DNA from: an uncultured Terriglobus sp.
GTDB taxonomy: Bacteria > Acidobacteriota > Terriglobia > Terriglobales > Acidobacteriaceae
DNA: 19,354 bases
Direction of reading: 5' to 3'
Assembly: GCA_937871605.1 (NCBI GenBank)
Contig: CALMRM010000197.1
Span: 1 to 19,354 of the forward strand
Position 1 is the stretch's first letter. Every line of letters starts with the position of its first letter. Shown in pieces: positions 9,060 through 17,092 of this stretch. A program made the translations under genes and the position numbers. The notes beneath the pieces were generated by a model. That model saw nothing but the letters and a program-made list of their open reading frames with translations, made no database searches and had not been told where the DNA came from.

Positions 9060-9110
9060 TGAAAGGTGAGATGCACCGACTGCCGGCGTGAGCGGGATTC
9101 ACTTCAGGCC

Positions 9111-9692
9111 CTAAAACTTGCATACTGAAAAATCGAAATGCTCATTGACGGAGAGCTTGTACGCCTCGCCTACTTGCTTCAGATCGACAGGATCCAGGTG
9201 ATCATCCCTTAGTTCGGCTTGAAGTTCTTTGCAGCTAACAATGCTGATGTGACTCGTTTCGAGTGGAGCGATGCCAGCGAGTACAGAGGGCACCGTGGTT
9301 GTGACTGCGAAGTAGGAAATGCTTCCCGGTCTCAGGTTAAGAGAAACAGCTTGCTTGGCATTAGCGTGATCGCCTAGCCGGCTTGCGGACAGGTTGTGGA
9401 TTCCAGCCTCAAGCCGTATGACCAGGTAGCGGGAATGAGTCAGTGTGGCTAAAAACGCTTCACCATCGAATATGGACCCATTTGACATCGTTTTAGCTTT
9501 GCCTGCGAATGGGTTGAGCTTGTTACCCATACCGCGCCAGTGACCGCCTGGTGTAAATAGAACCACGGTCGCCTGCTGCTCTGGGTTTGAAGCTGACCTG
9601 TTCTGGGCGTAGACGCCAACCGGGACTGCAAGGGCCAAAGCACCGCAGAGACCTGGGTTCAGGAATGACCTCGATTTTGCCTTTATACCCAT
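9111..9692 (-). CDS. Secreted hypothetical protein, possibly DUF2846-like
   Basis: A 193-aa protein that I do not recognise with certainty. Residues about 10-29 form a signal peptide ending near GVYAQ. The mature part has an ATVVLFTPGG strand, a stretch like a substituent name-and-value domain (SRYLVIRLEAGIHNLSAS), and a strand SISYFAVTTT. This order resembles DUF2846 proteins (envelope proteins of unknown function). Two cysteines near the C-terminus (SCKEL, SVCKF) could form a disulfide in the periplasm. Its base composition is visibly lower in GC than both neighbours, a sign of possible acquisition or weak selection. There is no clear ribosome-binding site, and its start lies only 15 bp from the divergent ABC-F start. 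Confidence 0.7.
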   Translation of the reverse strand: MGIKAKSRSFLNPGLCGALALAVPVGVYAQNRSASNPEQQATVVLFTPGGHWRGMGNKLNPFAGKAKTMSNGSIFDGEAFLATLTHSRYLVIRLEAGIHNLSASRLGDHANAKQAVSLNLRPGSISYFAVTTTVPSVLAGIAPLETSHISIVSCKELQAELRDDHLDPVDLKQVGEAYKLSVNEHFDFSVCKF

Positions 9693-9707
9693 GAGAAACT
9701 GATTCTA

Positions 9708-11339
9708 ATGATCTCTGTTTCGAATGTCACGATGCGGTACGGCTCGAAGATCCTGTTTGAGGACGTGTCGACGCAGTTTATTTCCGGTCGCCGCTACGGC
9801 TTGACCGGCCCCAATGGCGCGGGCAAATCAACGTTTATGAAGGTGCTGACCGGCGAGCTGGAAGCGCAGAAGGGCAGCGTCGTGCGCCCGCGCAAGCTGG
9901 GCATCCTGCGCCAGGACCAGTACCAGTTCGACAGCATGCGCGTGATCGACACCGTCATCATGGGCAATGCCCCGCTGTGGGCCGCGCTGGAAGAGCGCGA
10001 GACGCTCTACAACAAGGCCGACCTGACCGATGACGACGGCATCCGCCTGGGCGAGCTGGAAGGCGTGGTGGGCGACGAGAACGGCTACGAGGCCGAGAGC
10101 GACGCCGCCATTTTGCTGCAGGGCCTCGACATTCCCGACGAGGTGCACAACCGCACCATGGGCGAGTTGCAGGGCGGCCAGAAAGTTCGCGTGCTGCTGG
10201 CGCAGGCGCTGTTTGGCGCGCCCGAAGCGCTGCTGCTGGACGAACCGACGAACTACCTCGATCTTGAGTCAGTGCACTGGCTGCAGGACTTCCTACTGAG
10301 CTACCGCGGCACGCTGATCACCATTTCGCACGACCGCCACTTCCTGAATGCGGTGTGCACGCACACGGCCGACATTGATTACCAGACCATCATCACCTAT
10401 CCCGGTGGCTACGACGACATGGTCATGCAGAAGGTCAGCGTCCGGACCCGCATCGAAAACCAGAACGAAGAGCGCACCAAGAAGATCGAGCAGTTGAACG
10501 ACTTCATCGCGCGGTTCAGCGCCGGTACGCGATCAAGCCAGGTCAACAGCCGGAAGAAGGAAGTCGAGCGCCTGGCCACCACAGAGCTGGCTCGCTCCAA
10601 CATTCAGCGCCCGTTCATCCGTTTCGACCAACTGCGTCCCAGCGGCAAGCACGTGCTGGAAGTGGACGCGGTCACCAAGACGTACGACACGCCCGCGCCC
10701 GATGGCAGTACCGGCCCGGTCTTCAAGCCGTTTACCTCATCCCTGATGCGTGGCGACAAGGTCATTCTGATGGGTCGAAACGGCACGGGCAAGACGACGC
10801 TGCTCAAGTCCATGCTGTCCGGTGTGCCGGACGTGCAGGACAGCGACTTCGTCCGTACGCAGGGCGACGTCAAGTGGGGCCATGAGGCGCAGATCGGCTA
10901 CTTTGCGCAGGACCACACCGCCGCCATTGCCAAAGGCACCACTGTCGCGGAGTGGCTGCACAGCTACGACCCCAAGAAGTCCACCGAAGAAATCCGTGGC
11001 ATCCTTGGCCAGATGCTCTTCCGCGGCGAAGAAGGCATGAAGAAAACCGACGCTCTCTCCGGCGGCGAGGCGGCGCGCCTGCTATTTTGCAAGCTGATGA
11101 TGCAGAAGCCGAACATCCTCATCCTCGACGAGCCGACGAACCACCTCGACCTCGAAAGCATCAACGCGCTGAATCAGTCGCTGCAGAAGTATGAGGGCAC
11201 CGTCCTTCTCGTAACGCACGACCAGGACCTGATCGAAGAGGTCGGTACGCGCATCTGGCACTTCGAGCACGGCACCGTGACCGATCACAAGGGGCCGTAC
11301 GAGGAGTACCAGCAGCAGCTGGCGATGGTCGCAAAGTAG
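9708..11339 (+). CDS. ybiT: ABC-F family ATPase, YbiT type
   Basis: A 543-aa soluble protein with two ABC domains and no membrane segments, as in ABC-F translation factors that bind the ribosomal E site. First domain: Walker A GPNGAGKS (34-41), signature degenerate as LQGGQ (154-158), Walker B LLLDEPTNYLD (175-185), ISHDRHF. Second domain: Walker A GRNGTGKTT (356-364), LSGGE (450-454), LILDEPTNHLD (471-481), VTHDQD. Both catalytic Glu residues are present. The inter-domain P-site linker (about 240-300) is charged and helical. The N-terminus MISVSNVTMRYGSK, the TVIMG and the CTHTADIDY segments match E. coli YbiT as remembered. The substrate is the ribosome; the specific condition it responds to is unknown. 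Its promoter and Shine-Dalgarno must overlap the neighbouring gene. Confidence 0.94.
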   Translation: MISVSNVTMRYGSKILFEDVSTQFISGRRYGLTGPNGAGKSTFMKVLTGELEAQKGSVVRPRKLGILRQDQYQFDSMRVIDTVIMGNAPLWAALEERETLYNKADLTDDDGIRLGELEGVVGDENGYEAESDAAILLQGLDIPDEVHNRTMGELQGGQKVRVLLAQALFGAPEALLLDEPTNYLDLESVHWLQDFLLSYRGTLITISHDRHFLNAVCTHTADIDYQTIITYPGGYDDMVMQKVSVRTRIENQNEERTKKIEQLNDFIARFSAGTRSSQVNSRKKEVERLATTELARSNIQRPFIRFDQLRPSGKHVLEVDAVTKTYDTPAPDGSTGPVFKPFTSSLMRGDKVILMGRNGTGKTTLLKSMLSGVPDVQDSDFVRTQGDVKWGHEAQIGYFAQDHTAAIAKGTTVAEWLHSYDPKKSTEEIRGILGQMLFRGEEGMKKTDALSGGEAARLLFCKLMMQKPNILILDEPTNHLDLESINALNQSLQKYEGTVLLVTHDQDLIEEVGTRIWHFEHGTVTDHKGPYEEYQQQLAMVAK

Positions 11340-11440
11340 GCGGTGCAGGCCTGTCGAGTGTTCAGGATTGATGTTGGCGATGTGTACGCATGATCTACTT
11401 GGCCAGTGTCGATCCTTGTGGAAATCCTTTTAGCTGATGA
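11340..11440. other. Intergenic DNA, no gene or signal seen
   Basis: About 100 bp after the ABC-F stop. I found no hairpin with a U-tract, no promoter-like pair and no credible short coding frame. It leads into the palindrome array. Confidence 0.5.
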
Positions 11441-11643
11441 GGGCCAAGGGCCCGTAGCATAACAGCCTAGGCCGCAGGCCTAGGTATCGAGATCAACCAA
11501 ACATTTGAGCGCCAACGGCGCGGTACATAGGTCCAGAGAGAAAACCGATTCAGCTCTCTGTGTCGCGCCTTCAGCGCTCATGCACTTTGCGGCTCCGCAC
11601 CTAGGCCTCCGGCCTAGGCTGTTATGTACAGGGCCGCTGGCCC
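11441..11643. repeat. Mirror-symmetric array of short palindromes (MITE/REP-like or structured RNA)
   Basis: The outer arms 11458-11485 and 11599-11626 are inverted copies of each other with 27 of 28 bases matching. Each contains its own palindrome with an 8-bp stem and a 3-nt loop: CCTAGGCC-GCA-GGCCTAGG (11466-11484) and CCTAGGCC-TCC-GGCCTAGG (11600-11618). Outside them are GGGCC-AAG-GGCCC (11441-11453) and GGGCC-GCT-GGCCC (11631-11643). Inside are GCGCC-AAC-GGCGC (11509-11521) and its mirror with one mismatch (11565-11577), plus TGCGG-CT-CCGCA (11588-11599). A 7-bp stem (11534-11540 with 11554-11560) closes a 13-nt central loop. It lies between the 3' ends of two convergent genes. There is no transposase, so it may be a non-autonomous repeat, a bidirectional terminator, or a folded RNA. 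Confidence 0.75.
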
Positions 11644-11764
11644 AATCTTGGCGATATCTCATAGCTTGGTGGCACGTGCTTTCCACTGCAGCCAGAAGCT
11701 TAGGCGCATGTTGACAGCTGCAGCCCACAGCGTGAGCGTTATCAGTGCCGAAGGGTTTGCGGGT
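11644..11764. other. Intergenic DNA, no gene or signal seen
   Basis: This 121-bp stretch joins the palindrome array to the stop of the minus-strand GH76 gene. I see no supported coding frame, intrinsic terminator or promoter. Short open frames that cross it run through the palindromes and have no family resemblance. Confidence 0.5.
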
Positions 11765-12904
11765 CTACCGCTCGCCTGCGGCCGCCACCAGCGCATCCAG
11801 CGCGGAGCTGTGCGTGCCCGCGTCCATCTGCGCCATCGGCCCGGACCACACAATGCCGAGCTGGTTGCTTTCTGTGCGGTCAGTCTGCCAGATGCTGGCT
11901 ACATTGGCCGCGAAGAACGCACGGTAGCGCGCCTCCTGCACTTGCCCATTCAGCTTGCCCAGATTGCGCACGAAGATGCCTTTGAACTGGTTCGCATCCG
12001 CTCCGCAGCTGTTCGGCTCACACGGATCGTGCAGGATACCGTTCTCGTCTGTCAGGTGCGCCAGACCCGCATCGGCCAGGACGCGTGCGTCAGTTAAGAG
12101 GCCGTCGTCGTGCGTCACGCGATACCACTCCGTCAAGCCGCCCAGCACCACGCCCTGGTTATAGGTCCACACGGTGCGGCCATTGTTACGGCAGGTGCCG
12201 TCCTTGTCGATGATCAATCCATCGTTGACCAGGTGGTCCTGGTTGATCATGCCGGTGGACTGGAACCATTTCCACTCCTTCGCGGCAAACTCTGCGGCGG
12301 CTTTGCGCTCCTCGTCCGTGGCAGCGCGTCGCGCAAGCGAGGCGGCGACGGAGAAGAACAGCTCATTGGCAATCGCATTTTTGTATTTACGATCACGGCT
12401 CCACCAGATGCCGCCGCCGCAGGTGTTGTCCCACGCGCCGCTCATGTCCTTGAAGATGGACCCGGCCATGGCGAGGTACTCCGGCCTGCCGGTGAGGTCG
12501 TAGGCATCCACCCACGCCAGCGCCCACCAGCCCTCATCGTCGTAATAGTCGTTCAGGAAGCCGGGAAAGCCGGTCATTTTGGTCAGCGCACCCACCTGCT
12601 GCGGCTTGGGCACGGTCACCTGAGCGTGGGCAAACGTGTTGGCCAGCACCGCCTCGTTCTCCCGTGGTTCGCCCGCGCGCATGGCATCCACCAGCGTCGT
12701 GACCGCATTGGCCGCGTTCCACCAGCCGGTACTGCGGTACAGGCCGGTCTGGGGCACGTACCACTGTTGCAGGGCGGCGATACCGGCCTCTACGCGGCGC
12801 AGCGTCTCTTGCCGCGAGACAGGTGCGGCAGGGTTCTGCGCGTTGGCAGCTGGCAGCACAATCAGCAGGGCGAACAGCAAGAAGTACCGTAACCGCATGT
12901 CCAT
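11765..12904 (-). CDS. Secreted glycoside hydrolase, GH76-type (alpha-1,6-mannanase fold)
   Basis: A 379-aa exported protein. Residues 3-22 form a signal peptide (YFLLFALLIVLPAANAQ) with cleavage near Ala22-Gln23. The mature protein shows the (alpha/alpha)6 GH76 pattern: GWWNAANAVTTL (60-71), the paired aspartates D122-D123 in NDYYDDEGWWALAW (118-131), GGGIWW (163-168), NAIANELFF (176-184) and VWTYNQGVVLGGL (245-257). In GH76 the adjacent aspartates act in catalysis on alpha-1,6-mannan. The start is either 12904 or the in-frame ATG at 12898; both lack a clear Shine-Dalgarno. Substrate preference among mannans or other alpha-linked glycans cannot be told. It is divergent from the DUF2237 gene and is not in an operon with other carbohydrate genes in view. 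Confidence 0.88.
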   Translation of the reverse strand: MDMRLRYFLLFALLIVLPAANAQNPAAPVSRQETLRRVEAGIAALQQWYVPQTGLYRSTGWWNAANAVTTLVDAMRAGEPRENEAVLANTFAHAQVTVPKPQQVGALTKMTGFPGFLNDYYDDEGWWALAWVDAYDLTGRPEYLAMAGSIFKDMSGAWDNTCGGGIWWSRDRKYKNAIANELFFSVAASLARRAATDEERKAAAEFAAKEWKWFQSTGMINQDHLVNDGLIIDKDGTCRNNGRTVWTYNQGVVLGGLTEWYRVTHDDGLLTDARVLADAGLAHLTDENGILHDPCEPNSCGADANQFKGIFVRNLGKLNGQVQEARYRAFFAANVASIWQTDRTESNQLGIVWSGPMAQMDAGTHSSALDALVAAAGER

Positions 12905-12949
12905 CGTTGTACAGCAAAAGTACCCAGGCGTGCCTACGGCGTGTCTAGC

Positions 12950-12955
12950 TATACT
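12950..12955 (+). promoter_or_regulatory. Possible -10 element (TATACT) upstream of the DUF2237 gene
   Basis: TATACT lies 51 bp before the DUF2237 ATG in the roughly 100-bp divergent region shared with the GH76 gene. No good -35 hexamer is at the right distance, so this is only a weak guess. Confidence 0.25.
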
Positions 12956-13006
12956 GAACGTACGTCACCAAGCCAGCCATGGCGTGATGAGGACCAAGGA
13001 GCCGTA

Positions 13007-13408
13007 ATGCCGCAGATGCAACCGGAACGTGCCGAGTCAAAAAATGTGCTCGGCCTGCCGTTGGAGGCCTGCGGCAAGGATCCGGTGACCGGGTTCTACC
13101 GCAACGGCTGCTGCGACACGGGCCCGGACGACACCGGCGTGCACACGGTCTGCTGCATCGTGTCCGAGGAGTTCCTGGCCGTTTCCAAGCACCTGGGGAA
13201 CGACCTGTCCACGCCCATGCCGCAGTACGGCTTTCCGGGCCTGAAGCCGGGGGACCGCTGGTGCGTGTGCGCGGCGCGCTGGCTACAGGTGTACAAGGCA
13301 GGTGCGGCCTGCCCCGTGGTGCTGGAAGCCACGCATGAGAACACACTGCACATCGTTTCCTTCGATCTCCTGCTGCAACACGCCGTTATTCCCGAAAAAT
13401 TAAATTAA
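13007..13408 (+). CDS. DUF2237 family protein
   Basis: A 133-aa cytosolic protein of a conserved but uncharacterised family. The conserved core is visible: NVLGLPLEACGKDPVTGFYR (13-32), CCDTGPDDTGVHTVCC (35-50), GNDLSTPMPQYGFPGLKPGD (64-83), RWCVCAARW (84-92) and PVVLEATHENTLHI (103-116). Eight or so cysteines, including the pairs C35-C36, C49-C50 and the C86-x-C88, could bind a metal. The frame is open back to 12941, but the ATG at 13007 has an AAGGAG about 5 nt upstream, and its length matches the family. Function is unknown; I do not infer one. Confidence 0.92.
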   Translation: MPQMQPERAESKNVLGLPLEACGKDPVTGFYRNGCCDTGPDDTGVHTVCCIVSEEFLAVSKHLGNDLSTPMPQYGFPGLKPGDRWCVCAARWLQVYKAGAACPVVLEATHENTLHIVSFDLLLQHAVIPEKLN

Positions 13409-13585
13409 GGCACTCTCGGCGGCTTGACTTGCCGCGCCTCATCGCCGACGCTTAAAGCATTCAACTTTTGCGAATCTGGCCCTGCGTAGGCGCAAGCGTG
13501 CAGAGAAGACCGGATCGCACCGGCTCACCCCCGTGGGCGTACTTTGACGGCAGACCGTTTGCGGCTGGCCGTGTGTTCAGGAGCG
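13409..13585. other. Intergenic leader before the TonB-receptor gene
   Basis: A 177-bp gap. A TTGACT at 13424-13429 could be a -35, but no good -10 lies 16-18 bp downstream; CTTAAA is 21 bp away. No terminator hairpin for the upstream gene is visible. The reading frame of the receptor stays open back to 13544, without signs of real coding. Confidence 0.35.
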
Positions 13586-16500
13586 ATGCACTTGAAGTTT
13601 TTTCATGGGAAGAAGGCACTGTGCTTTTCAGCGGTTCTGGCGTGTGGCTTGACGGGCGTCAGCGGCTACGCGCAGTCTGCCGCGCTGGGCGGCATTGCCG
13701 GTGAGGTTCGTGACGCAGCCGGCAGCATCATCCCCGGCGCAACGGTCACCATCGTCAACACGGGTACGGGCGCAAAACGCGATCTGACGACCGACAGCGA
13801 AGGCCATTATGCCGTGCAGTTTTTGCAGCCCGGTAGCTACGAGCTGATTGTGAGCGGCGGCAGTGGCTTTGGCCGCGTTGACCAGAAGAACATCACGGTA
13901 GCAGTTGGCAGCACCAACTCCTTGGACATCACCCTGCCAGCGGCCAGCGTTTCGACCGAGGTCGTAGTGACCACAGAGGCCGTGCTGGTGGACTCCGAAA
14001 AGGTGGAACAGTCGCAGGTGGTGTCTGAGCAGCTGGTCAACAACCTGCCCGTGAATGGACGGCGCTTCGACAACTTCGTGCTGCTGACGCCCAACGTCGC
14101 GCCCGACGGCAACACCGGCCTGCTCAGCTTCCGCGGCATCTCTGGCCTGTACAACACCAACCTGGTGGACGGCGCGAACAACAACCAGGCCTTTTTTTCT
14201 GAGGCGCGTGGCCGTGCCATTGGCGCACCGTACGTGTTCCCGATCGACGCCGTCAAGGAGTTCCAGGCCGCCACATCGGGCTATTCGGCAGAGTTCGGCC
14301 AGGCTGCCGGAGGTGTCATCAACGCCATCACGAAGTCCGGTACCAACAGTGTGCACGGCGATGTGTACGAGTACTACCGCACGCCCGGCTTCAACGCGCT
14401 CGACCCCTTGAGCAAGTACAACGGCATAACGCAGAAGAACCCGCTCCTGCTCACGCAGCCGGTTAAGGTACAGCACCAGTTCGGCATTTCGGTAGGCGGG
14501 CCCATCATCAAGGACAAGCTGTTCTACCACGCCGTCTACGACGGCTACCGCCGTGTCAACCCCATCACGTACCTGTCCACCTACAACACCTCCACGCAGA
14601 GCATCAGCAACCTGGTGGCCCTGTGTGACGGGCGTACCAGCGGCTACCTGACGCGGGGCACTACCATCTATCCATCCGTTATCCCGAACGTCAGTCCGTC
14701 GCAATGCAGCGCCGCGGTCTCCTTCGCCAACACCAATCTCCTGGGCTCGTTCGCTCGCAACACTACGCAGGACATCTATCTCCCGCGGCTCGATTATCAG
14801 GTCACGCCGAAGACGCACCTTTCGGCGTCGTTCCTGTTTGAAGACCTGAAGCAGCCCAACGGCTACAACTCGTCGGCCACGGTCAACAATGGCTCCATCA
14901 CGCAGAACGGCGGCATTAACTTTCACGAGCGTTTCCTGTTCGCAAATGCAGAAACCTCGCTTGGTCCCAACGCCGCGAACGTGGTCCACTTCCAGTGGTC
15001 ACGCGATCTGGAAACTGCGGGCACCAACACCGGCGGTCCTGCCATCAATTTGACCAACCTGTTCGCTTACGGTGAAACATCGGCGCTGCCCCGTGGCGCG
15101 TTCCCGGACGAGCATCGCTGGCAGATTACTGACATCTACTCCCGCACTGCGGGCCGTCATTCCATCAAGGTGGGTGCCGACGTAAACCTGATTCACGAGC
15201 AGATTTCCAACTTGTTTGGCGGCGACGGTTCCTTCTCGTACTCCAACGGTACGGCGGAGTACAACTTTGCCAGCTGGGTTCAGGATGTCTACCAAGTCAA
15301 CGGCGGCAGGCACTACAACTCCTTCTCGCAGACCAACGACCCCATCACCCACGTGGGTGCGGACGACTTCTGGAACAAGGACCTCGACATCTTCGCGCAG
15401 GACGACTGGAAGATTACGCCTAAGCTACTCCTGTCCCTGGGCGCGCGCTACGACGTGCAGTTAGTACCGCAGCCGGACATGCCGAACAACAACAACGCTG
15501 TCGCATTTGCCGCCACAAGCGTGATCAATACGGACTACCACATGGCCGCGCCACGCTTTGGCTTCGCCTGGACACCACGGGAGGGCACGGTCGTTCGAGG
15601 TGGCTATGGCATTTTCTACGGCCTCACGTCGAACTCGCTCTGGTACACCTTGCGGCGCGAGAACGGCGTGTACCAGCAGCAGTTCTCCACGCCCACCGTC
15701 ACCATCACGGCGTATACGGGTGTGACTGGTGCGGCTGCCGGACAGCCCAACGTGCGCCTGCAGCAGCCTGCCGCCAACACGTACGCCTCGTACGCGCCAC
15801 AGGGTGGCATTCCAGCCTTTACGCCGCCCGGACCAGCCCCGGTGAATCAGGTCACAGGTGCGTCCACGCCTGCGTTCAATCCAGGCCTGCCCCCCGCAGC
15901 CATCGGCGTGCGCGGTGCAAACGCGAACTTCCTGAATCCGTTTACCCATTCGTACGATCTGGCGGTGGAGCAGCAATTGCCGCTCCGTGCCACACTGACC
16001 GTCAGCTACGTGGGCACACGCGGCATGCGCCTGCCCATCTACGTGGATACCAACGTCAACCCTGCCGTGGTCACCAACCGCACGTACCAGGCAAACACGT
16101 CCGGCGGTACGTTTAACTTCGCCTTCCCGTACTACTCGCAACGTCTGTACACCTCTACCTCGTCCGTCCTGACCGGCTTTTCTGACGTCAACAGCTGGTA
16201 CAACGCAGGTGCGTTCTCCGTCCGCAAACCGTTCTCGAATGGCTTCGAATTGCTGGCGAACTACACGTGGGCGCACACCATGGACGCGGGGCAGTCCGGT
16301 GCGCCAAACGGCACCTTTAATGGCACGGATTCGCCCATCATTCCCTTCGCACTGGGCCACCGTCAGGGTAGGGGTGCGGAGTACGCCCGGTCCGACATCG
16401 ATCAGCGCGGCCGCTTTGTGGGCACACTGCTCTATAGCACCAAGTTCCCCATCGACAACAAGTATGCCGCGTACGCTGCCAACGGCTGGCAGATCTCCGG

Positions 16501-16960
16501 CACTGTCACGGCGCAGACTGGCTTCCCGGTGACCGGCTTCATCAACGGATCCATCTCGTCGCCGCTTGCCGGGGATGGTGGTATCAGCGGCGCGCAGGTC
16601 ACCAGCGGCACGGGCTACCGTGTGCCGGACCAGCTCGCCGCGCGCAACAGCTTTAAGGGGCCCGGTGTGCACAACACCGATCTGCGCGCCTCGCGCGAGT
16701 TCCCGTTCTTTCGCGAGGGCATGCGGCTGGAGCTTGCGGCGGAGGCGTTCAACCTCGCCAACCACCGTAACATTCTGGGTGTGAACACAAGCGCCTACTC
16801 GTACACAGCGCCCAGCAACGCCGCGGGTACCACCTGCCCGGCTACGCTGTACACCGGCGGCTGCTTCTCGCCGTACTCGCTGTTCTACACAACAACCTCC
16901 ACGTCCAGCACCATCTACGGTCCACGCCAGCTGCAACTACTGGGACGCCTTTACTTCTAG
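13586..16960 (+). CDS. TonB-dependent receptor-like outer-membrane protein with carboxypeptidase-regulatory-like domain
   Basis: A 1124-aa protein of the large acidobacterial receptor family. Signal peptide 1-30 ends GVSGYAQ. Residues about 33-120 form a Cna-B/CarboxypepD_reg-like beta domain (GGIAGEVRDAAGS, PGATVTIVNTGTG, GHYAVQFLQPGSYEL). A plug-like region (about 135-260) carries QLVNNLPVNGRRFDN, LVDGANNNQAFFSE and AEFGQAAGGVINAITKSGTN. The rest is a beta barrel with many aromatic strands, ending RQLQLLGRLYF with the C-terminal Phe of outer-membrane proteins. No TonB box is evident. Such proteins import oligosaccharides or other ligands; no substrate can be named. The start is not settled: AGGAG (13579-13583) is only 2 nt from the ATG at 13586 but 8 nt from an in-frame TTG at 13592, which would shorten the protein by two residues. 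Confidence 0.92.
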   Translation: MHLKFFHGKKALCFSAVLACGLTGVSGYAQSAALGGIAGEVRDAAGSIIPGATVTIVNTGTGAKRDLTTDSEGHYAVQFLQPGSYELIVSGGSGFGRVDQKNITVAVGSTNSLDITLPAASVSTEVVVTTEAVLVDSEKVEQSQVVSEQLVNNLPVNGRRFDNFVLLTPNVAPDGNTGLLSFRGISGLYNTNLVDGANNNQAFFSEARGRAIGAPYVFPIDAVKEFQAATSGYSAEFGQAAGGVINAITKSGTNSVHGDVYEYYRTPGFNALDPLSKYNGITQKNPLLLTQPVKVQHQFGISVGGPIIKDKLFYHAVYDGYRRVNPITYLSTYNTSTQSISNLVALCDGRTSGYLTRGTTIYPSVIPNVSPSQCSAAVSFANTNLLGSFARNTTQDIYLPRLDYQVTPKTHLSASFLFEDLKQPNGYNSSATVNNGSITQNGGINFHERFLFANAETSLGPNAANVVHFQWSRDLETAGTNTGGPAINLTNLFAYGETSALPRGAFPDEHRWQITDIYSRTAGRHSIKVGADVNLIHEQISNLFGGDGSFSYSNGTAEYNFASWVQDVYQVNGGRHYNSFSQTNDPITHVGADDFWNKDLDIFAQDDWKITPKLLLSLGARYDVQLVPQPDMPNNNNAVAFAATSVINTDYHMAAPRFGFAWTPREGTVVRGGYGIFYGLTSNSLWYTLRRENGVYQQQFSTPTVTITAYTGVTGAAAGQPNVRLQQPAANTYASYAPQGGIPAFTPPGPAPVNQVTGASTPAFNPGLPPAAIGVRGANANFLNPFTHSYDLAVEQQLPLRATLTVSYVGTRGMRLPIYVDTNVNPAVVTNRTYQANTSGGTFNFAFPYYSQRLYTSTSSVLTGFSDVNSWYNAGAFSVRKPFSNGFELLANYTWAHTMDAGQSGAPNGTFNGTDSPIIPFALGHRQGRGAEYARSDIDQRGRFVGTLLYSTKFPIDNKYAAYAANGWQISGTVTAQTGFPVTGFINGSISSPLAGDGGISGAQVTSGTGYRVPDQLAARNSFKGPGVHNTDLRASREFPFFREGMRLELAAEAFNLANHRNILGVNTSAYSYTAPSNAAGTTCPATLYTGGCFSPYSLFYTTTSTSSTIYGPRQLQLLGRLYF

Positions 16961-16967
16961 TACTCCA

Positions 16968-17007
16968 GACAGCAAAAGCCCCGGTGAAGGCCGGGGCTTT
17001 TGCTGTC
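16968..17007. terminator. Bidirectional intrinsic terminator
   Basis: The arms 16968-16984 and 16991-17007 form a perfect 17-bp stem with a 6-nt loop (TGAAGG). A CCCC/GGGG core and flanking AAAA and TTTT tracts give a terminator on both strands. It lies 7 bp after the receptor stop and 8 bp beyond the 3' end of the convergent tRNA-Arg, and so probably serves both. Confidence 0.85.
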
Positions 17008-17015
17008 ATAACAGG

Positions 17016-17092
17016 TGGTGCACTCGAGAGGATTCGAACCTCTGACCTACAGCTTCGGAGGCTGCCGCTCTATCCAGCTGAGCTACGAGTGC
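17016..17092 (-). tRNA. tRNA-Arg, anticodon CCG
   Basis: A 77-nt cloverleaf on the minus strand, with CCA encoded. The acceptor arms GCACTCG and CGAGTGC pair fully, with discriminator A. D-arm GCTC/GAGC, anticodon stem GCAGC/GCTGT with loop CTCCGAA, variable loop AGGTC and T-arm AGAGG-TTCGAAT-CCTCT are all intact. Anticodon CCG (complement of 17056-17058) reads CGG. A TACACT (complement of 17101-17106) just upstream of the 5' end may be the -10 box; no good -35 was seen. Confidence 0.97.

Noticed and set aside
8202..9062. Plus-strand open frame of 286 aa opposite uvsE
   Set aside because: It is rich in His, Val and Leu in the way expected from antisense high-GC sequence, and uvsE on the minus strand carries all the catalytic motifs.
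11441..11643. CRISPR array
   Set aside because: The repeated units are inverted copies with small loops, not direct repeats of constant length separated by unique spacers, and no cas gene is near.
11441..11643. Complete insertion sequence with terminal inverted repeats
   Set aside because: The space between the arms is only about 110 bp with no transposase frame, and I could not see a clear flanking target-site duplication.
11480..11728. Short open frames across the palindrome array (82 aa minus, 69 aa plus)
   Set aside because: They run straight through the palindromes, have no Shine-Dalgarno and resemble no protein family.
12110..12892. Plus-strand open frame of 260 aa opposite the GH76 gene
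   Set aside because: The minus-strand frame has a signal peptide and the GH76 Asp-Asp motif; the plus frame shows neither family motif nor start signal.
13628..14989. Minus-strand open frame of 453 aa, and 15461-16936 of 491 aa, opposite the TonB-receptor gene
   Set aside because: Both are antisense shadows of a well-supported receptor gene. Their composition is Val/Arg/Gly-heavy, with no recognisable domain or ribosome-binding site.
16968..17007. tRNA-adjacent integration site (att) next to tRNA-Arg
   Set aside because: No second copy of the tRNA 3' end and no integrase gene is in the window; the palindrome fits a shared terminator.
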